In this document: positions 6,345 through 15,300 of the stretch, piece after piece | Numbering within the stretch: the first letter of the stretch is position 1 | Layout: every line of letters begins with the position of its first letter | Assembly (NCBI GenBank): GCA_019119335.1 | Contig: DWXF01000002.1 | Coordinates: forward strand, 1-42,592 | From: Candidatus Flavonifractor merdavium | Lineage (GTDB): Bacteria; Bacillota; Clostridia; Oscillospirales; Oscillospiraceae | Direction: 5' to 3' | DNA: 42,592 nt | Position numbers and translations under genes: made by a program | Notes under the pieces: model-generated | Seen by the model: only the letters and a program-made list of their open reading frames with translations | The model's database searches: none | Told to the model about the DNA's origin: nothing

Positions 6345-7529
6345 ATGGAAATCAACGGCGAGCAGGTCAACGCAATTGTCAACTACGCCGACCTGGGCCT
6401 CTCTGCGGAGGTCATGAAGGCCATAGACAAGAAGGGCTATGTTCAGGCCACTCCGGTACAGGCCGGGGCCATTCCTTATTTTATGGAGTGGAAGGACGTC
6501 ATTGCCAAGGCCCCCACCGGCACCGGCAAGACCTTTGCCTTCGGCATCCCCATGGTGGAGCACATTGACCCGGCCTGCGAGGATGTGCAGGCTCTGGTGC
6601 TGGCTCCCACCCGGGAGCTGGCGGTGCAGATCCAGGAGGAGCTGCGGGACCTGTGCGAATTTAAAGAGGGGGTGCGTACCGTCTGCCTGTACGGCGGGGC
6701 CCCCATTGACAAGCAGATCAACACCCTGAAGAAGCGTCCCCAGATTGTGGTGGCCACCCCCGGCCGGCTGATGGACCATATGAAGCGGCGCACCGTCCGT
6801 CTGGACAAGGTGCAGACGGTAGTACTGGACGAGGCCGACCGGATGCTGGACATGGGCTTTGTCCGGGACGTGACCCGGATCCTGGACCAGCTGAAGCACC
6901 GGAAAAATATGGGCATGTTTTCCGCCACCATCAGCCGGGAGGTCATGGATATCTCCTGGGTGTACCAGCGGGACCCCGTCGAGATCACCGTCCGGCCGGT
7001 GGAGGAGTCCAAGCCGGATATCACCCAGTACCGCATTGACCTGGACGGACGGGAGCAGAAGCTGGATACCATTGTGGCTCTCATCACCCACGGGGAATAC
7101 GAGCGGGCCATCGCCTTCTGCAACACCAAGAACATGACCGACCGGCTGGCGGGGCTGCTGAAAATGCGCGGGATCTCCTGCGAGGCCATCCACGGCGATA
7201 TTCAGCAGCGTATCCGGGAAAGGACCCTGGAGAAGTTCAAGAAGGGGGAGCTGCGGGTGCTGGTGGCCACCGATGTGGCGGCCCGGGGCCTGGATATCGA
7301 CGACGTGGACGCGGTGTTCAACTACGATGTGCCCGACGAACTGGAGAACTATACCCACCGCATCGGCCGCACCGGCCGGGCCAAGCGCCACGGGGTGGCC
7401 TATACTTTCATTGCCACCGTTACCGAGGGTATCCGCATGGACGACATTGTACGCAACACCAAGGCGGAGGTCCAGCGGCTCAGGTATGACAAGGACGGCT
7501 GCCTGATGCTGGTGGAGGAGACGAAATGA
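6345..7529 (+). CDS. DEAD-box ATP-dependent RNA helicase
   Basis: A 394-residue helicase with all core motifs: Q motif (GYVQATPVQ, about 31-39), Walker A APTGTGKT (56-63), PTREL (89-92), TPGR (138-141), DEAD (162-165), SAT (193-195), a second RecA domain with ARGLDIDDV and motif VI HRIGRTGR. It unwinds short RNA duplexes with ATP; relatives (CshA, CshB, DeaD) act in ribosome assembly, mRNA decay and cold growth. It is only the two-RecA core with about 35 extra residues, so it lacks the long C-terminal RNA-binding tail of CshA or the RRM of DbpA. The gene is alone between its own promoter and terminator. The subfamily cannot be fixed from the sequence. Confidence 0.93.
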   Translation: MEINGEQVNAIVNYADLGLSAEVMKAIDKKGYVQATPVQAGAIPYFMEWKDVIAKAPTGTGKTFAFGIPMVEHIDPACEDVQALVLAPTRELAVQIQEELRDLCEFKEGVRTVCLYGGAPIDKQINTLKKRPQIVVATPGRLMDHMKRRTVRLDKVQTVVLDEADRMLDMGFVRDVTRILDQLKHRKNMGMFSATISREVMDISWVYQRDPVEITVRPVEESKPDITQYRIDLDGREQKLDTIVALITHGEYERAIAFCNTKNMTDRLAGLLKMRGISCEAIHGDIQQRIRERTLEKFKKGELRVLVATDVAARGLDIDDVDAVFNYDVPDELENYTHRIGRTGRAKRHGVAYTFIATVTEGIRMDDIVRNTKAEVQRLRYDKDGCLMLVEETK

Positions 7530-7530
7530 G

Positions 7531-7564
7531 AAAACGGGCCGGACGATTGTCCGGCCCGTTTTTA
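7531..7564. terminator. Bidirectional terminator between helicase and PilZ genes
   Basis: AACGGGCCGGAC/GTCCGGCCCGTT with loop GATT, flanked by AAAA and TTTTT. It serves the convergent genes on both sides. Confidence 0.9.
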
Positions 7565-7614
7565 GTCGGGGTATAGGGCGGCGGCGACGCCGGTCATACT
7601 AGGGAGTGAATGTG

Positions 7615-8298
7615 TCACTCCCGGTTTACGCTCTTGGCCTGCAGGGCAAAGATATCCTTGCACAGCAGGGATTCTGTTTGTCCTTTCAGACCGCCGAAAT
7701 CGCAGCCATACCGCCACAGAGGCGGCAGCCCTTCCTCGGCGGTGTTGCGGCGCACCACCACAGAGCAGGGCAGCTCATAGCTGGGTCCGCCCTTGATGAG
7801 GGCGGGGATGGAGAGCACAATCCGGCTGCCGATTTCCAGCTTGAGGGGGCTGTAAATGGCCACCCCCACCAGACTGATGTCCTCCAGCTGGCATTTGGCC
7901 CGGAAGTGAAGGCCGGGACCCCAGAGGATCTGTGCCTCCACCCGCACCTTTTGCCGAAAGGCCCGGCGGGCCTCCGAGCAGGCCACCACATTGCGCACGA
8001 TAATGGTCCAGTAGGTGGCGGCGCAGAGGGAGACGTTGCCATACAGCATCACCAGGGAGCCGGATTGCTTTTTGACGTGGATCTGAACTTTGACGGGCAT
8101 CTTGTGGATGACGCCCCGGGGGGTTTCGCTTCCCCGATGAAGGTCGATCCAGACCTCGTTTTGCTCCGGGTCATACTCCTCCAACCGGCCCACAAAGAGC
8201 ACGCGGTTGTCCTCGGTGAGGACCTCGCACAGCCCGTCCACGCAGGTGTCGAGCATGTCTTCTATGTTGTTGGTCAAATTTTCCGGCGGCTGCTCCAT
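7615..8298 (-). CDS. PilZ-domain protein, probable c-di-GMP receptor
   Basis: A 227-residue protein. The N-terminal half (about 25-100) is a beta-rich YcgR-N-like part (VLFVGRLEEYDPEQNEVWIDL). The PilZ domain follows from about residue 110: the RRAFR element of the RxxxR motif and DISLVG, matching (D/N)xSxxG. Together these bind cyclic-di-GMP. No flagellar, cellulose or pilus genes are nearby, so the output is unknown; YcgR-like proteins slow flagella, others steer exopolysaccharide synthesis. The start ATG (8296-8298) follows GAGAGGAG. The gene is transcribed away from the DUF2156 gene. Confidence 0.8.
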   Translation of the reverse strand: MEQPPENLTNNIEDMLDTCVDGLCEVLTEDNRVLFVGRLEEYDPEQNEVWIDLHRGSETPRGVIHKMPVKVQIHVKKQSGSLVMLYGNVSLCAATYWTIIVRNVVACSEARRAFRQKVRVEAQILWGPGLHFRAKCQLEDISLVGVAIYSPLKLEIGSRIVLSIPALIKGGPSYELPCSVVVRRNTAEEGLPPLWRYGCDFGGLKGQTESLLCKDIFALQAKSVNRE

Positions 8299-8412
8299 AG
8301 CGGATCTCCTCTCATGGAAAATGGGGTCCAGGTATTACCAGCCTAGCACCAGCTTACGCCCATGTCAAGATAAAAGTGAACTGGCCGGACGGTATGGGCC
8401 GCCTGATTTCCC

Positions 8413-8441
8413 TTGCTATTTGTCCGGGTGCGTGATATCAT
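8413..8441 (+). promoter_or_regulatory. Promoter of the DUF2156-GNAT unit
   Basis: TTGCTA (8413-8418), a 17-base spacer and TATCAT (8436-8441), 38 bases before the start codon. Confidence 0.7.
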
Positions 8442-8479
8442 GTCGGCATACTAGGATATTGTATAGGAGAGAATACCCA

Positions 8480-9394
8480 ATGATGGAATTCCGTACGCCG
8501 GAGCCGGCGGACAAGCCCTGGGTGGACGAGCTGCTGGCCCGCAGAAACTACCGGGGCTGTGACTATAATTTTACCAATATTTTTGTGTGGAAGAAGGCCT
8601 ACGGTCTGGAGATCGGACGGTTTGAGGATTTTCTGACGGTCCACCTGTGCGGGCGGATGGGGTGCAGCTATATGTACCCCGCCGGCTCGGGGGACATTGC
8701 CGGGGCGATCCGGGCCATTGAGGCGGATGCCGCCCGCCGGGGCCAGCCTCTCCGCCTGGTGTGCCTCACCCGGCAGCAGATGGCGGAGCTGGAGGAGTTT
8801 TTCCCCGGCCAGTTTGACTATCAGGCCGACCGGGACGGTTACGACTACCTCTATGAGATTGACCGTCTGGCCGACCTGGGGGGCAAGAAGCTCCACGCCA
8901 AGCGCAACCACATCAACCGCTTTATGGAGAACAATCCCACCTGGGTGTATGAGGAGATCACTCCGGAGAGCCTGCCGGAGTGTCTGGAGATGGATAAGCA
9001 GTGGTATCTCCGCTCCCTTCAGGCGGAGGGAACGGCGGAGGAGCGGGAGCTGGGCGACGAGGGGATTGCGCTGCGTACCGCCATGGAGCACTACCACCAG
9101 CTGGGACTGGAGGGTGGACTTATCCGGGTATACGGGGAGGTGGTGGCCTTTACCATGGGGGACCGGCTGACGGCGGATACCTTTGACGTCCACTTTGAAA
9201 AAGCCTACGGTGAGCTCCAGGGCGCCTATGCCATGATCAACCGGGAATTTGCCCGTTGGGTGCGGACCCGCCATCCGGAGATCAAATACCTCAATCGAGA
9301 GGACGACATGGGGGTGGAGGGTCTGCGCAAGGCCAAGCAGTCCTATTATCCCGATCTGCTGGTGGAGAAATTTGCCGCCATCCGGCGGCCCTGA
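8480..9394 (+). CDS. DUF2156 (phosphatidylglycerol lysyltransferase C-terminal-like) protein
   Basis: A 304-residue protein of the DUF2156/LPG-synthase-C type, a tandem GNAT-fold domain. Family features: the opening PADKPWVDELL, the CDYNFTNIFVWKKAYG block near residue 25, GGKKLHAKRNHINRF in the centre and the C-terminal KYLNREDDMGVEGLRKAKQSY. Related domains in MprF move an aminoacyl group from tRNA to a lipid; this stand-alone soluble form has no membrane segments, so its acceptor is unknown. The start at 8480 has TAGGAGAG upstream; longer readings have no such site and would cross the promoter. It is followed after 23 bases by a GNAT acetyltransferase gene, probably in the same transcript. 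Confidence 0.82.
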   Translation: MMEFRTPEPADKPWVDELLARRNYRGCDYNFTNIFVWKKAYGLEIGRFEDFLTVHLCGRMGCSYMYPAGSGDIAGAIRAIEADAARRGQPLRLVCLTRQQMAELEEFFPGQFDYQADRDGYDYLYEIDRLADLGGKKLHAKRNHINRFMENNPTWVYEEITPESLPECLEMDKQWYLRSLQAEGTAEERELGDEGIALRTAMEHYHQLGLEGGLIRVYGEVVAFTMGDRLTADTFDVHFEKAYGELQGAYAMINREFARWVRTRHPEIKYLNREDDMGVEGLRKAKQSYYPDLLVEKFAAIRRP

Positions 9395-9417
9395 GCTGAT
9401 ATGAGAGGAGCGATTTC

Positions 9418-10296
9418 ATGATTGACATGCGGCCCTCCCGGCCAGACGAGGCCGAGGAGCAGAAGCGGCTTTGGAAGCAGGCCTTTGGGGACGACCCCCG
9501 CTATATTGACTGGTTTTATCAATGCTGCTGGCATCCGGAGAATATGCTTCTGCTGCTGGAAGATGGGAAGCTGGCCTCCATGCTGGCCCTGCTGCCCCAC
9601 GGCCTGACTCTGCCCAACGGGGCGGAGGCCACGGCCTATTATGTGTACGCCCTGGCCACCGACCCGGCGGTGCGGAGCAAGGGCTATGGCCGGCAGCTGC
9701 TCCACTATGTGGATGACCACCTCAAGGCACTGGGGGCCGACTGTGTGACCGTGGTGCCCGCCGAGCCCAGCCTGTTCAAGTTTTTCGGCACCGTGGGCTT
9801 TGCCCCCGGCTTTTCCACTCGGAAGGTGGAGCTGCTGCGGGACGAGAGCAAGGAGCCCCAGCGGGGGGACCAGGCGGTCCCCGCCACACCGGAGGAATAT
9901 AACGCCATCCGCAACCGCCTGCTGGCCGGCACTCCTGCCGTTACCTATGGCACGGGGCTGCTCCGCTATCAGGAGGGGATGTGCCGGCTGTCCGGAGGCG
10001 GTCTGTACCGGATCCTGGCCGGCGGTGTGGAGGGCTGCGCCGCCGTGGAATACGCCGATGAGGACAGCGTCCTCTTCAAGGAGCTGCTCCTCCCCAGCCA
10101 GAACATTCCCCAGGCGCTGGCGGTGTTTGCCCAAATTCTGCCGGGCCGGCGCTGCCACGTGCGCACCCCGGCCTGCTGGGATGGCCTGCCGGGCAGCTAC
10201 CTGCAGCCCTTCGGCATGCTGAAGTGGTACGACCCGGACAAGGCCGCCCTGTGGCAGGAGGGGACAAAAGGATATATGGGACTGGGGTTTGACTGA
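9418..10296 (+). CDS. GNAT-family N-acetyltransferase
   Basis: A 292-residue protein. The N-terminal GNAT domain (about 1-145) has the acetyl-CoA motif VRSKGYG followed by a helix, and a strand-helix end (PSLFKFFGTVGFAPG). The C-terminal half (about 160-292) looks like a second, degenerate GNAT or sterol-carrier-type domain, as in Eis-like two-domain acetyltransferases. The substrate cannot be predicted. The start is preceded by GAGAGGAG. Short distance to the DUF2156 gene suggests co-transcription; both may modify related small molecules or peptides, but that is a guess. Confidence 0.85.
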   Translation: MIDMRPSRPDEAEEQKRLWKQAFGDDPRYIDWFYQCCWHPENMLLLLEDGKLASMLALLPHGLTLPNGAEATAYYVYALATDPAVRSKGYGRQLLHYVDDHLKALGADCVTVVPAEPSLFKFFGTVGFAPGFSTRKVELLRDESKEPQRGDQAVPATPEEYNAIRNRLLAGTPAVTYGTGLLRYQEGMCRLSGGGLYRILAGGVEGCAAVEYADEDSVLFKELLLPSQNIPQALAVFAQILPGRRCHVRTPACWDGLPGSYLQPFGMLKWYDPDKAALWQEGTKGYMGLGFD

Positions 10297-10304
10297 CCCG
10301 GCGG

Positions 10305-10336
10305 GGCGGCACAGCTGGCTGTGCCGCCCCTTTTTG
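10305..10336 (+). terminator. Terminator after the GNAT gene
   Basis: GGGGCGGCACAGC/GCTGTGCCGCCCC-type stem followed by TTTTT. Confidence 0.9.
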
Positions 10337-10595
10337 AATGGCTTTGCATGAAATTATGCAGGAAAAATTTTTTCTTTGTCAGGCTAAATTGTATATTTAT
10401 AAACATCTAAATGAATAAAAATGGAGTATATTTTAGCAAGATAATGAACGAAAGTGCTGGATGCCGAGATTATAAGGCATTTCGGCGGGCGAAACGACTA
10501 AAAATTTCGCGGACAAAACTTTGGATATGTGTCCTTGTACAAAGGACACATGCAAGAAATGACGCTAGAACCAGCAAATTAGGGTGTCTGGACTC
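10337..10595. other. AT-rich intergenic region without a recognisable gene
   Basis: This stretch is far richer in A and T than the genes around it. It holds a perfect 10-bp inverted repeat, ATGTGTCCTT/AAGGACACAT (10527-10551, loop of five), and a weak GCCGAG...TTCGGC pairing near 10461-10485. A 62-codon open frame at 10411 has no ribosome-binding site. It may hold regulator sites for the opp operon or a small RNA; I see nothing I can name. Confidence 0.4.
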
Positions 10596-10624
10596 TTGAC
10601 GGAGCGGCCTATTTAAGATAAAAT
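10596..10624 (+). promoter_or_regulatory. Promoter of the opp operon
   Basis: TTGACG (10596-10601), a 17-base spacer and TAAAAT (10619-10624), a near-consensus sigma-A promoter. It would start transcription about 195 bases before oppB. Confidence 0.75.
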
Positions 10625-10630
10625 GAATAG

Positions 10631-10827
10631 ACTCAAAATGCTCGTGTTTGACCAGCATTGACGCCGGAAGAGGGGTGTGTCCTGTATGCCTGCTGCGGGA
10701 AGACAGGCAGAGGGACGGCTGGCCGGACCGAAGGAATGGGGCGCGCCGGGAGCAACCCTCCCGGCGCCTGTATGTCATAGGGCATACAGCGGAAGGCACA
10801 GAGAAAGGTGATATAGGAAGTGAAAAC
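10631..10827 (+). promoter_or_regulatory. Long structured leader of the opp operon
   Basis: Three hairpins follow one another: TGCCTG/CAGGCA (10687-10709), GCGCCGGGAG/CTCCCGGCGC (10743-10767, 10-bp stem, loop CAACC) and CTGTATG/CATACAG (10768-10789). None is followed by a T-run, so this is not simply a terminator. It matches no riboswitch class that I can recognise. Confidence 0.45.
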
Positions 10828-11772
10828 ATGGCAAAATATATTTTGAAAAGGGTGCTGATGGCAGTCATCACGCTGTTCGTCGTGATCTGCCTCACTTTTT
10901 TCCTGATGAACGCCGTGCCGGGCAGCCCGTGGCTGTCGGAGCGGTCTCCCAGTCAGGCCACCATTGACGCGCTAAACGCCAAGTATGGTCTGGACAAGCC
11001 GGATATCGTTCAGCTGGGCATGTATCTGAACGATCTGCTCCACCTGGATTTCCGGGACTCCATCAAGATGCAGAAGGACCGGCCGGTGCTGGACATCATC
11101 GCCAACATGTTCCCCATCTCGGCCAAGATCGGCGTGATCTCCATTCTGTGGGCCATATTGGTGGGCGTCCCATTGGGCTGTCTGGCGGCCTACCGACGAG
11201 GTACGTGGGTGGACAGCCTGCTGCGGGTGATCTCCACAGTGGGCATATCCATGCCGGGATTTGTGGTGGCGACCCTGCTGCTGCACACCCTGACCGGCGG
11301 CCTGCCGGGGGTGAATCTCTTCCCGGCCACCTTTGTGGCGTCGGACTGGCGCAGCTATGTACTGCCCTGCCTGTCTCTGGGCTTCTATCCCATGTGCTAT
11401 CTGTCCCGCCAGACCCGGACGGCCATGCTGGACTCCATCAGCCAGGAGTATATCAAGACCGCCCGTGCCAAGGGCCTGAAAAACGGCAAGATCATCTTCA
11501 AGCACGCCCTGCGCAACGCGCTGATTCCGGTCATCACCTATCTGGGTCCCCAGATCGCCTTTACCCTGTGCGGCGGCTTTGTGGTGGAGACCGTCTTTAC
11601 CATCCCCGGCCTGGGCCGCTATTTTGTGCAGTCCATTACCAACCGGGATTATCCGCTGATTATGGGCACCACCATTTTCCTGGCGGCATTTATTATCATT
11701 ATGAACCTGGTGGTGGACCTGCTGTACAAGCTGGTGGACCCGCGGATCAATCTGAGCAAGGGAGGGGACTGA
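10828..11772 (+). CDS. oppB: Peptide ABC transporter permease, OppB type
   Basis: A 314-residue inner-membrane permease. It begins MAKYILKRVLMAVITLFVVICLTFF, the usual first helix of OppB/DppB, has about six membrane segments and the EAA loop ISQEYIKTARAKGLKNGKIIFKHALRNAL that docks on the ATPases. It ends VDLLYKLVDPRI, also typical. It forms the import channel with OppC. The ATG at 10828 follows GGAAG; an upstream extension of the frame lies in the structured leader and is not used. First gene of oppBCDF-A; the next gene starts two bases after its stop. Confidence 0.93.
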   Translation: MAKYILKRVLMAVITLFVVICLTFFLMNAVPGSPWLSERSPSQATIDALNAKYGLDKPDIVQLGMYLNDLLHLDFRDSIKMQKDRPVLDIIANMFPISAKIGVISILWAILVGVPLGCLAAYRRGTWVDSLLRVISTVGISMPGFVVATLLLHTLTGGLPGVNLFPATFVASDWRSYVLPCLSLGFYPMCYLSRQTRTAMLDSISQEYIKTARAKGLKNGKIIFKHALRNALIPVITYLGPQIAFTLCGGFVVETVFTIPGLGRYFVQSITNRDYPLIMGTTIFLAAFIIIMNLVVDLLYKLVDPRINLSKGGD

Positions 11773-11773
11773 G

Positions 11774-13081
11774 TTGGCGGACAAGAAGCATAAAAAGGTA
11801 CTCGGCTCCCTTCAGCCGGACATTGAGGATATCCTGAGCTGGAACGACCTGCCGGCCAACGCCTTTGAGCCGGCCAGCACTCAGGAGAAGGCGGGATTTA
11901 TCCAGGACCGCAAGAGCGTATCCTATTGGAAGGACGCTTGGCGCCGCCTGCGCAAGAACAAGGTGGCCATGATCGCGCTGGTGATCATCATTCTGCTGGC
12001 CCTGTTTGCCTTTGTGGGCCCCATGATCGTGCCATACAGCTATGACGAAGTGATTCCCGGCGCCAACAATATCCACCCCTGGCACTACACCCTGGAGGAC
12101 CAGGAGAAGCTGTCCGAGGCCCAGATGACCCCGGACGAGGCGGTGGCCGCGGCCGAGGCGGAAGCTGCCGCCGAGGGCCGCACCCTGACCTCCGTGGAGA
12201 TCGCCACCATCCGGGCCAAGGCCAAGGTCAACAGCTCCAACACCGACGTGGAAGCGCTGAAGCAGGAGCTGGGCATCAAGGCCAAGCCCTTCGGCTACAC
12301 CAATGCCGAGCTGCAGCGTATGGCCGAGGGGGAGTTTGTGTTCCCCCATGTGTTCGGCTGTGATATCCAGGGCCGTGACATCATGGTACGCACCATGGTG
12401 GGCGCCCGGGTGTCCATGATCGTGGGTATCTGCTGCGCCCTCATCGTGCTGGTGATCGGCGCGCTGTACGGCTCCATCTCCGGCTACTGCGGCGGCAAGG
12501 TGGACGCGGTGATGCAGCGCATCGTGGAGATCATCTACACCATTCCCGAGGTGCTGGTGATCCTGCTGCTGGGCGCCACCCTGAAGCCCATTTTTGAGGA
12601 ATTCCAGAACTCCGGCGACGGGCCGCTTCAGCGGCTGGTCACCGTGCTGGGTCCCAACCTGATTTCTATTTTCATCGCCTTTGGTATGCTGTACTGGGTG
12701 ACCATGAGCCGCATCATCCGCGGCCAGATCCTCCAGCTCAAGCAGCAGGAATATGTCACCGCCGCCCGGGCCCTGGGCGCCAAGGGCGGGCGGATCATCA
12801 GCCGCCATCTGCTGCCCAACTGCGTGGGCCAGATCGTGACCACCACCTTCCTGCAGATTCCCTCGGCCATTTTTACGGAGTCCTTCCTGTCCTTCCTGGG
12901 CATGGGTGTCTCCGCTCCCATGACCAGCCTGGGCTCCATGTGCGCCGACGCCCTCAGCGGTCTGACCAGCTATCCCTATCGTCTGTTTATTCCCGCCGCC
13001 ATCCTCAGCGTGATGATTCTGTGCCTGAACCTGTTCGGCGATGGCCTGCGTGACGCGCTGGATCCCCGGCTGAAGAAGTGA
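11774..13081 (+). CDS. oppC: Peptide ABC transporter permease, OppC type, with a large insert
   Basis: A 435-residue permease starting at TTG 11774 (GGAGGGG five bases upstream). Layout: a cytosolic N-terminus (1-62), first membrane helix (about 63-83), a long loop (about 88-192), the family motif [13 protein letters not shown] (194-206), then five further helices and the EAA loop [23 protein letters not shown]. Usual OppC proteins have about 300 residues and roughly 30 in the first loop; here it is about 105, with an alanine-glutamate-rich helical stretch ([17 protein letters not shown]). The loop should face the outside, towards the binding protein. It pairs with OppB. Confidence 0.92.
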   Translation: MADKKHKKVLGSLQPDIEDILSWNDLPANAFEPASTQEKAGFIQDRKSVSYWKDAWRRLRKNKVAMIALVIIILLALFAFVGPMIVPYSYDEVIPGANNIHPWHYTLEDQEKLSEAQMTPDEAVAAAEAEAAAEGRTLTSVEIATIRAKAKVNSSNTDVEALKQELGIKAKPFGYTNAELQRMAEGEFVFPHVFGCDIQGRDIMVRTMVGARVSMIVGICCALIVLVIGALYGSISGYCGGKVDAVMQRIVEIIYTIPEVLVILLLGATLKPIFEEFQNSGDGPLQRLVTVLGPNLISIFIAFGMLYWVTMSRIIRGQILQLKQQEYVTAARALGAKGGRIISRHLLPNCVGQIVTTTFLQIPSAIFTESFLSFLGMGVSAPMTSLGSMCADALSGLTSYPYRLFIPAAILSVMILCLNLFGDGLRDALDPRLKK

Positions 13082-13097
13082 GAAAGGAGGAGACAGT

Positions 13098-14147
13098 ATG
13101 GAAGAGAATGTAAAGACCGGCAAGCTGCTGGAAGTGAAGGACCTCCACGTCTCCTTCTTCACCCCCGCCGGAGAGGTCAAGGCGGTGGGCGGCATCAGCT
13201 ATGATCTGAACTATGACGAGGTTATGGGCATCGTGGGGGAGTCTGGCTCCGGCAAGAGTGTGGAGGCCTACTCCATCATCGGCCTGCTCCAGTCCCCCGG
13301 CAAGGTCATCGGCGGGTCCATCACCCTGGAGGGTGAGGACGTGCTGGCCAAGAGCAAGGAGGAAATGATTGCCCTGCGGGGCTCCAAGGTGGCCATGATT
13401 TTCCAGAACCCCATGACCTGCCTCAACCCCGTCTATACCATCGGCAACCAGCTCATTGAGGCCCTGAAGGCCCACGACAAGAAGGTCTCCAAGGAGGAGG
13501 CCGCCAAGCGGGCCATGGAGATGCTGGAGCTGGTGGGCATCAACAATGTGCAGAAGCGGATGAAGCAGTATCCCCATGAGCTGTCCGGCGGTATGCGCCA
13601 GCGTGTCATGATCGCCATGGGTCTGATCTGCCACCCCCAGCTGCTCATTGCCGACGAGCCCACCACTGCTCTGGACGTGACCATTCAGGCTCAGATTCTG
13701 GAGCTGATGAAGGACCTGCAGAAAAAGACCCACATGGGCATTATCTTCATCACCCACAACCTGGGCGTGGTGGCTGAGATCTGCGACAAGGTCTCCGTCA
13801 TGTACGCCGGCAAGATGGTGGAGCAGGGCCCGGTGGACGATATTTTCTACAAGCCCGGCCATCCCTACACCATGGGCCTGCTGCGGTCCATGCCCCGTGT
13901 GGATGCCGAGAGCTATGAGCGCCTGATTCCCATTGAGGGTACCCCCGTGGATATGCTCAACCCCCCGGAGGGCTGCCCCTTCGCGCCCCGGTGCGAGTAC
14001 GCCATGAAGATCTGCCTGCAGAAGATGCCCCCCTATGTTGAGCTGGGCGAAAATCACCGGGCCGCCTGCTGGCTGCGGGTGCAGGATCAGCTCCAGGGGG
14101 AGAAGCAGGGCGCTGCCGAGCAGAAGGAGGTGGGGGACCATGAGTGA
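13098..14147 (+). CDS. oppD: Peptide ABC transporter ATPase, OppD type
   Basis: A 349-residue ATP-binding subunit with Walker A GESGSGKS (about 50-57), Q-loop [11 protein letters not shown], signature LSGGMRQRV, Walker [13 protein letters not shown] and the H-loop FITHNLG. The C-terminal oligopeptide domain ([17 protein letters not shown]) has the Cys pattern that holds an iron-sulfur cluster in several Opp/Dpp ATPases. It acts with OppF to power peptide uptake. A consensus GAAAGGAGGAG precedes its ATG. Its last eight bases overlap oppF, which suggests coupled translation. Confidence 0.94.
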   Translation: MEENVKTGKLLEVKDLHVSFFTPAGEVKAVGGISYDLNYDEVMGIVGESGSGKSVEAYSIIGLLQSPGKVIGGSITLEGEDVLAKSKEEMIALRGSKVAMIFQNPMTCLNPVYTIGNQLIEALKAHDKKVSKEEAAKRAMEMLELVGINNVQKRMKQYPHELSGGMRQRVMIAMGLICHPQLLIADEPTTALDVTIQAQILELMKDLQKKTHMGIIFITHNLGVVAEICDKVSVMYAGKMVEQGPVDDIFYKPGHPYTMGLLRSMPRVDAESYERLIPIEGTPVDMLNPPEGCPFAPRCEYAMKICLQKMPPYVELGENHRAACWLRVQDQLQGEKQGAAEQKEVGDHE

Positions 14148-15210
14148 GAAAAACGACATTCTGGTCCAGGTAGACCACCTGACCAAGTATTTTCCTGTCA
14201 AGGGCATGAAAGGCCCCGGTGTGCAGGCGGTGGAGGATGTCTCCCTGTTTATCAAGCGGGGCGAGACCCTGGGCCTGGTGGGTGAGTCCGGCTGTGGCAA
14301 GACCACCCTGGGCCGTACCATCCTGCGGCTGCATGAGCCCACCTCCGGCCAGATTATCTATGACGGCCAGACTATTTACCAGCATCAGTACCCCTTCGAG
14401 CCCAAGACCATGCAGGTGCGGGAGAAGGGGGGCGCGGCCCACGAGGCCAGCGTGCTGGTAAAGAAGGCGGTTCCCAAGGCCAAGGCGGTGGATATGCTGC
14501 CCTACCGCCGGAAGATGCAGATTATCTTCCAGGACCCCTCCGCCTCTCTGGACCCCCGTATGACGGTGGGCGAGATCATCGGCGAGGCTCTGGATATCCA
14601 CAAGCTGTGCAAGAGCAAGCAGGAGCGTACCGAGCGCATCAAAGAGCTGCTAAGCATGGTGGGGCTGAACACCGAGCACGCCAACCGCTATCCCCATGAG
14701 TTCTCCGGCGGCCAGCAGCAGCGTGTGGGCATTGCCCGGGCACTGGCGGTGCGGCCTGAGTTCATCGTGTGCGACGAGCCCATCTCCGCCCTGGACGTGT
14801 CCATCCAGTCCCAGGTGGTCAATATGCTGGAGGACATGCAGCAGGAGCTGGGTCTGACCTATCTGTTCATCGCCCACGACCTGTCCGTGGTGCGCCACAT
14901 TTCCAACCGCATCGGCGTCATGTATCTGGGCACTCTGGTGGAGCTGGCGGAGAGCTATGAGCTGAACAAGAATCCCATCCATCCCTACACCAAGACGCTG
15001 CTCTCCGCGGTGCCGGTGCCCGATCCGGAGGTGAGCCGCTCCCGCCAGCGCATTGTGCTGGAAGGCGACATTCCCTCCCCCATGAATCCGCCCTCCGGCT
15101 GCCGCTTCCACACCCGCTGCCCCTACGCCACGGAACAGTGCAAGCAGGCGGTCCCGCAGCTGAAGGAGCATGCCCCCGGGCATTGGGCGGCCTGTCACCT
15201 GTTGGGGTAA
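14140..15210 (+). CDS. oppF: Peptide ABC transporter ATPase, OppF type
   Basis: A 356-residue ATPase: Walker [10 protein letters not shown]-loop [13 protein letters not shown], signature [12 protein letters not shown], Walker [14 protein letters not shown]-loop FIAHDLS, and a C-terminal [15 protein letters not shown] cluster motif. Between the Walker A region and the Q-loop there are about 35 extra residues (around 88-122, [19 protein letters not shown]) compared with the usual OppF. The ATG at 14140 follows GAAGGAGGTGGGGG; an upstream in-frame ATG inside oppD has no such site. It pairs with OppD. Confidence 0.93.
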   Translation: MSEKNDILVQVDHLTKYFPVKGMKGPGVQAVEDVSLFIKRGETLGLVGESGCGKTTLGRTILRLHEPTSGQIIYDGQTIYQHQYPFEPKTMQVREKGGAAHEASVLVKKAVPKAKAVDMLPYRRKMQIIFQDPSASLDPRMTVGEIIGEALDIHKLCKSKQERTERIKELLSMVGLNTEHANRYPHEFSGGQQQRVGIARALAVRPEFIVCDEPISALDVSIQSQVVNMLEDMQQELGLTYLFIAHDLSVVRHISNRIGVMYLGTLVELAESYELNKNPIHPYTKTLLSAVPVPDPEVSRSRQRIVLEGDIPSPMNPPSGCRFHTRCPYATEQCKQAVPQLKEHAPGHWAACHLLG

Positions 15211-15300
15211 GCGGTTCCATACCCGGCAATCCGAAAGGCTTGGTTTCGTGTATCCCGCCTATTTGGCGATCAGATACAAAAAACAGAAGGAGGAAGAACT

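Noticed and set aside
5178..7391. 737-codon minus-strand frame opposite rlmA and the helicase gene
   Set aside because: It spans two genuine genes, their promoters and the gap between them; composition is His/Gly/Pro-rich and without motifs.
10411..10599. 62-codon open frame in the AT-rich spacer before the opp operon
   Set aside because: No Shine-Dalgarno site, basic composition without any pattern, and it runs through the inverted repeat and into the -35 box.
10622..10660. Short leader peptide (MNRLKMLVFDQH) in the opp leader
   Set aside because: Its first ATG lies in the -10 box, the inner ATG has no ribosome-binding site, and no amino-acid run suggests attenuation.
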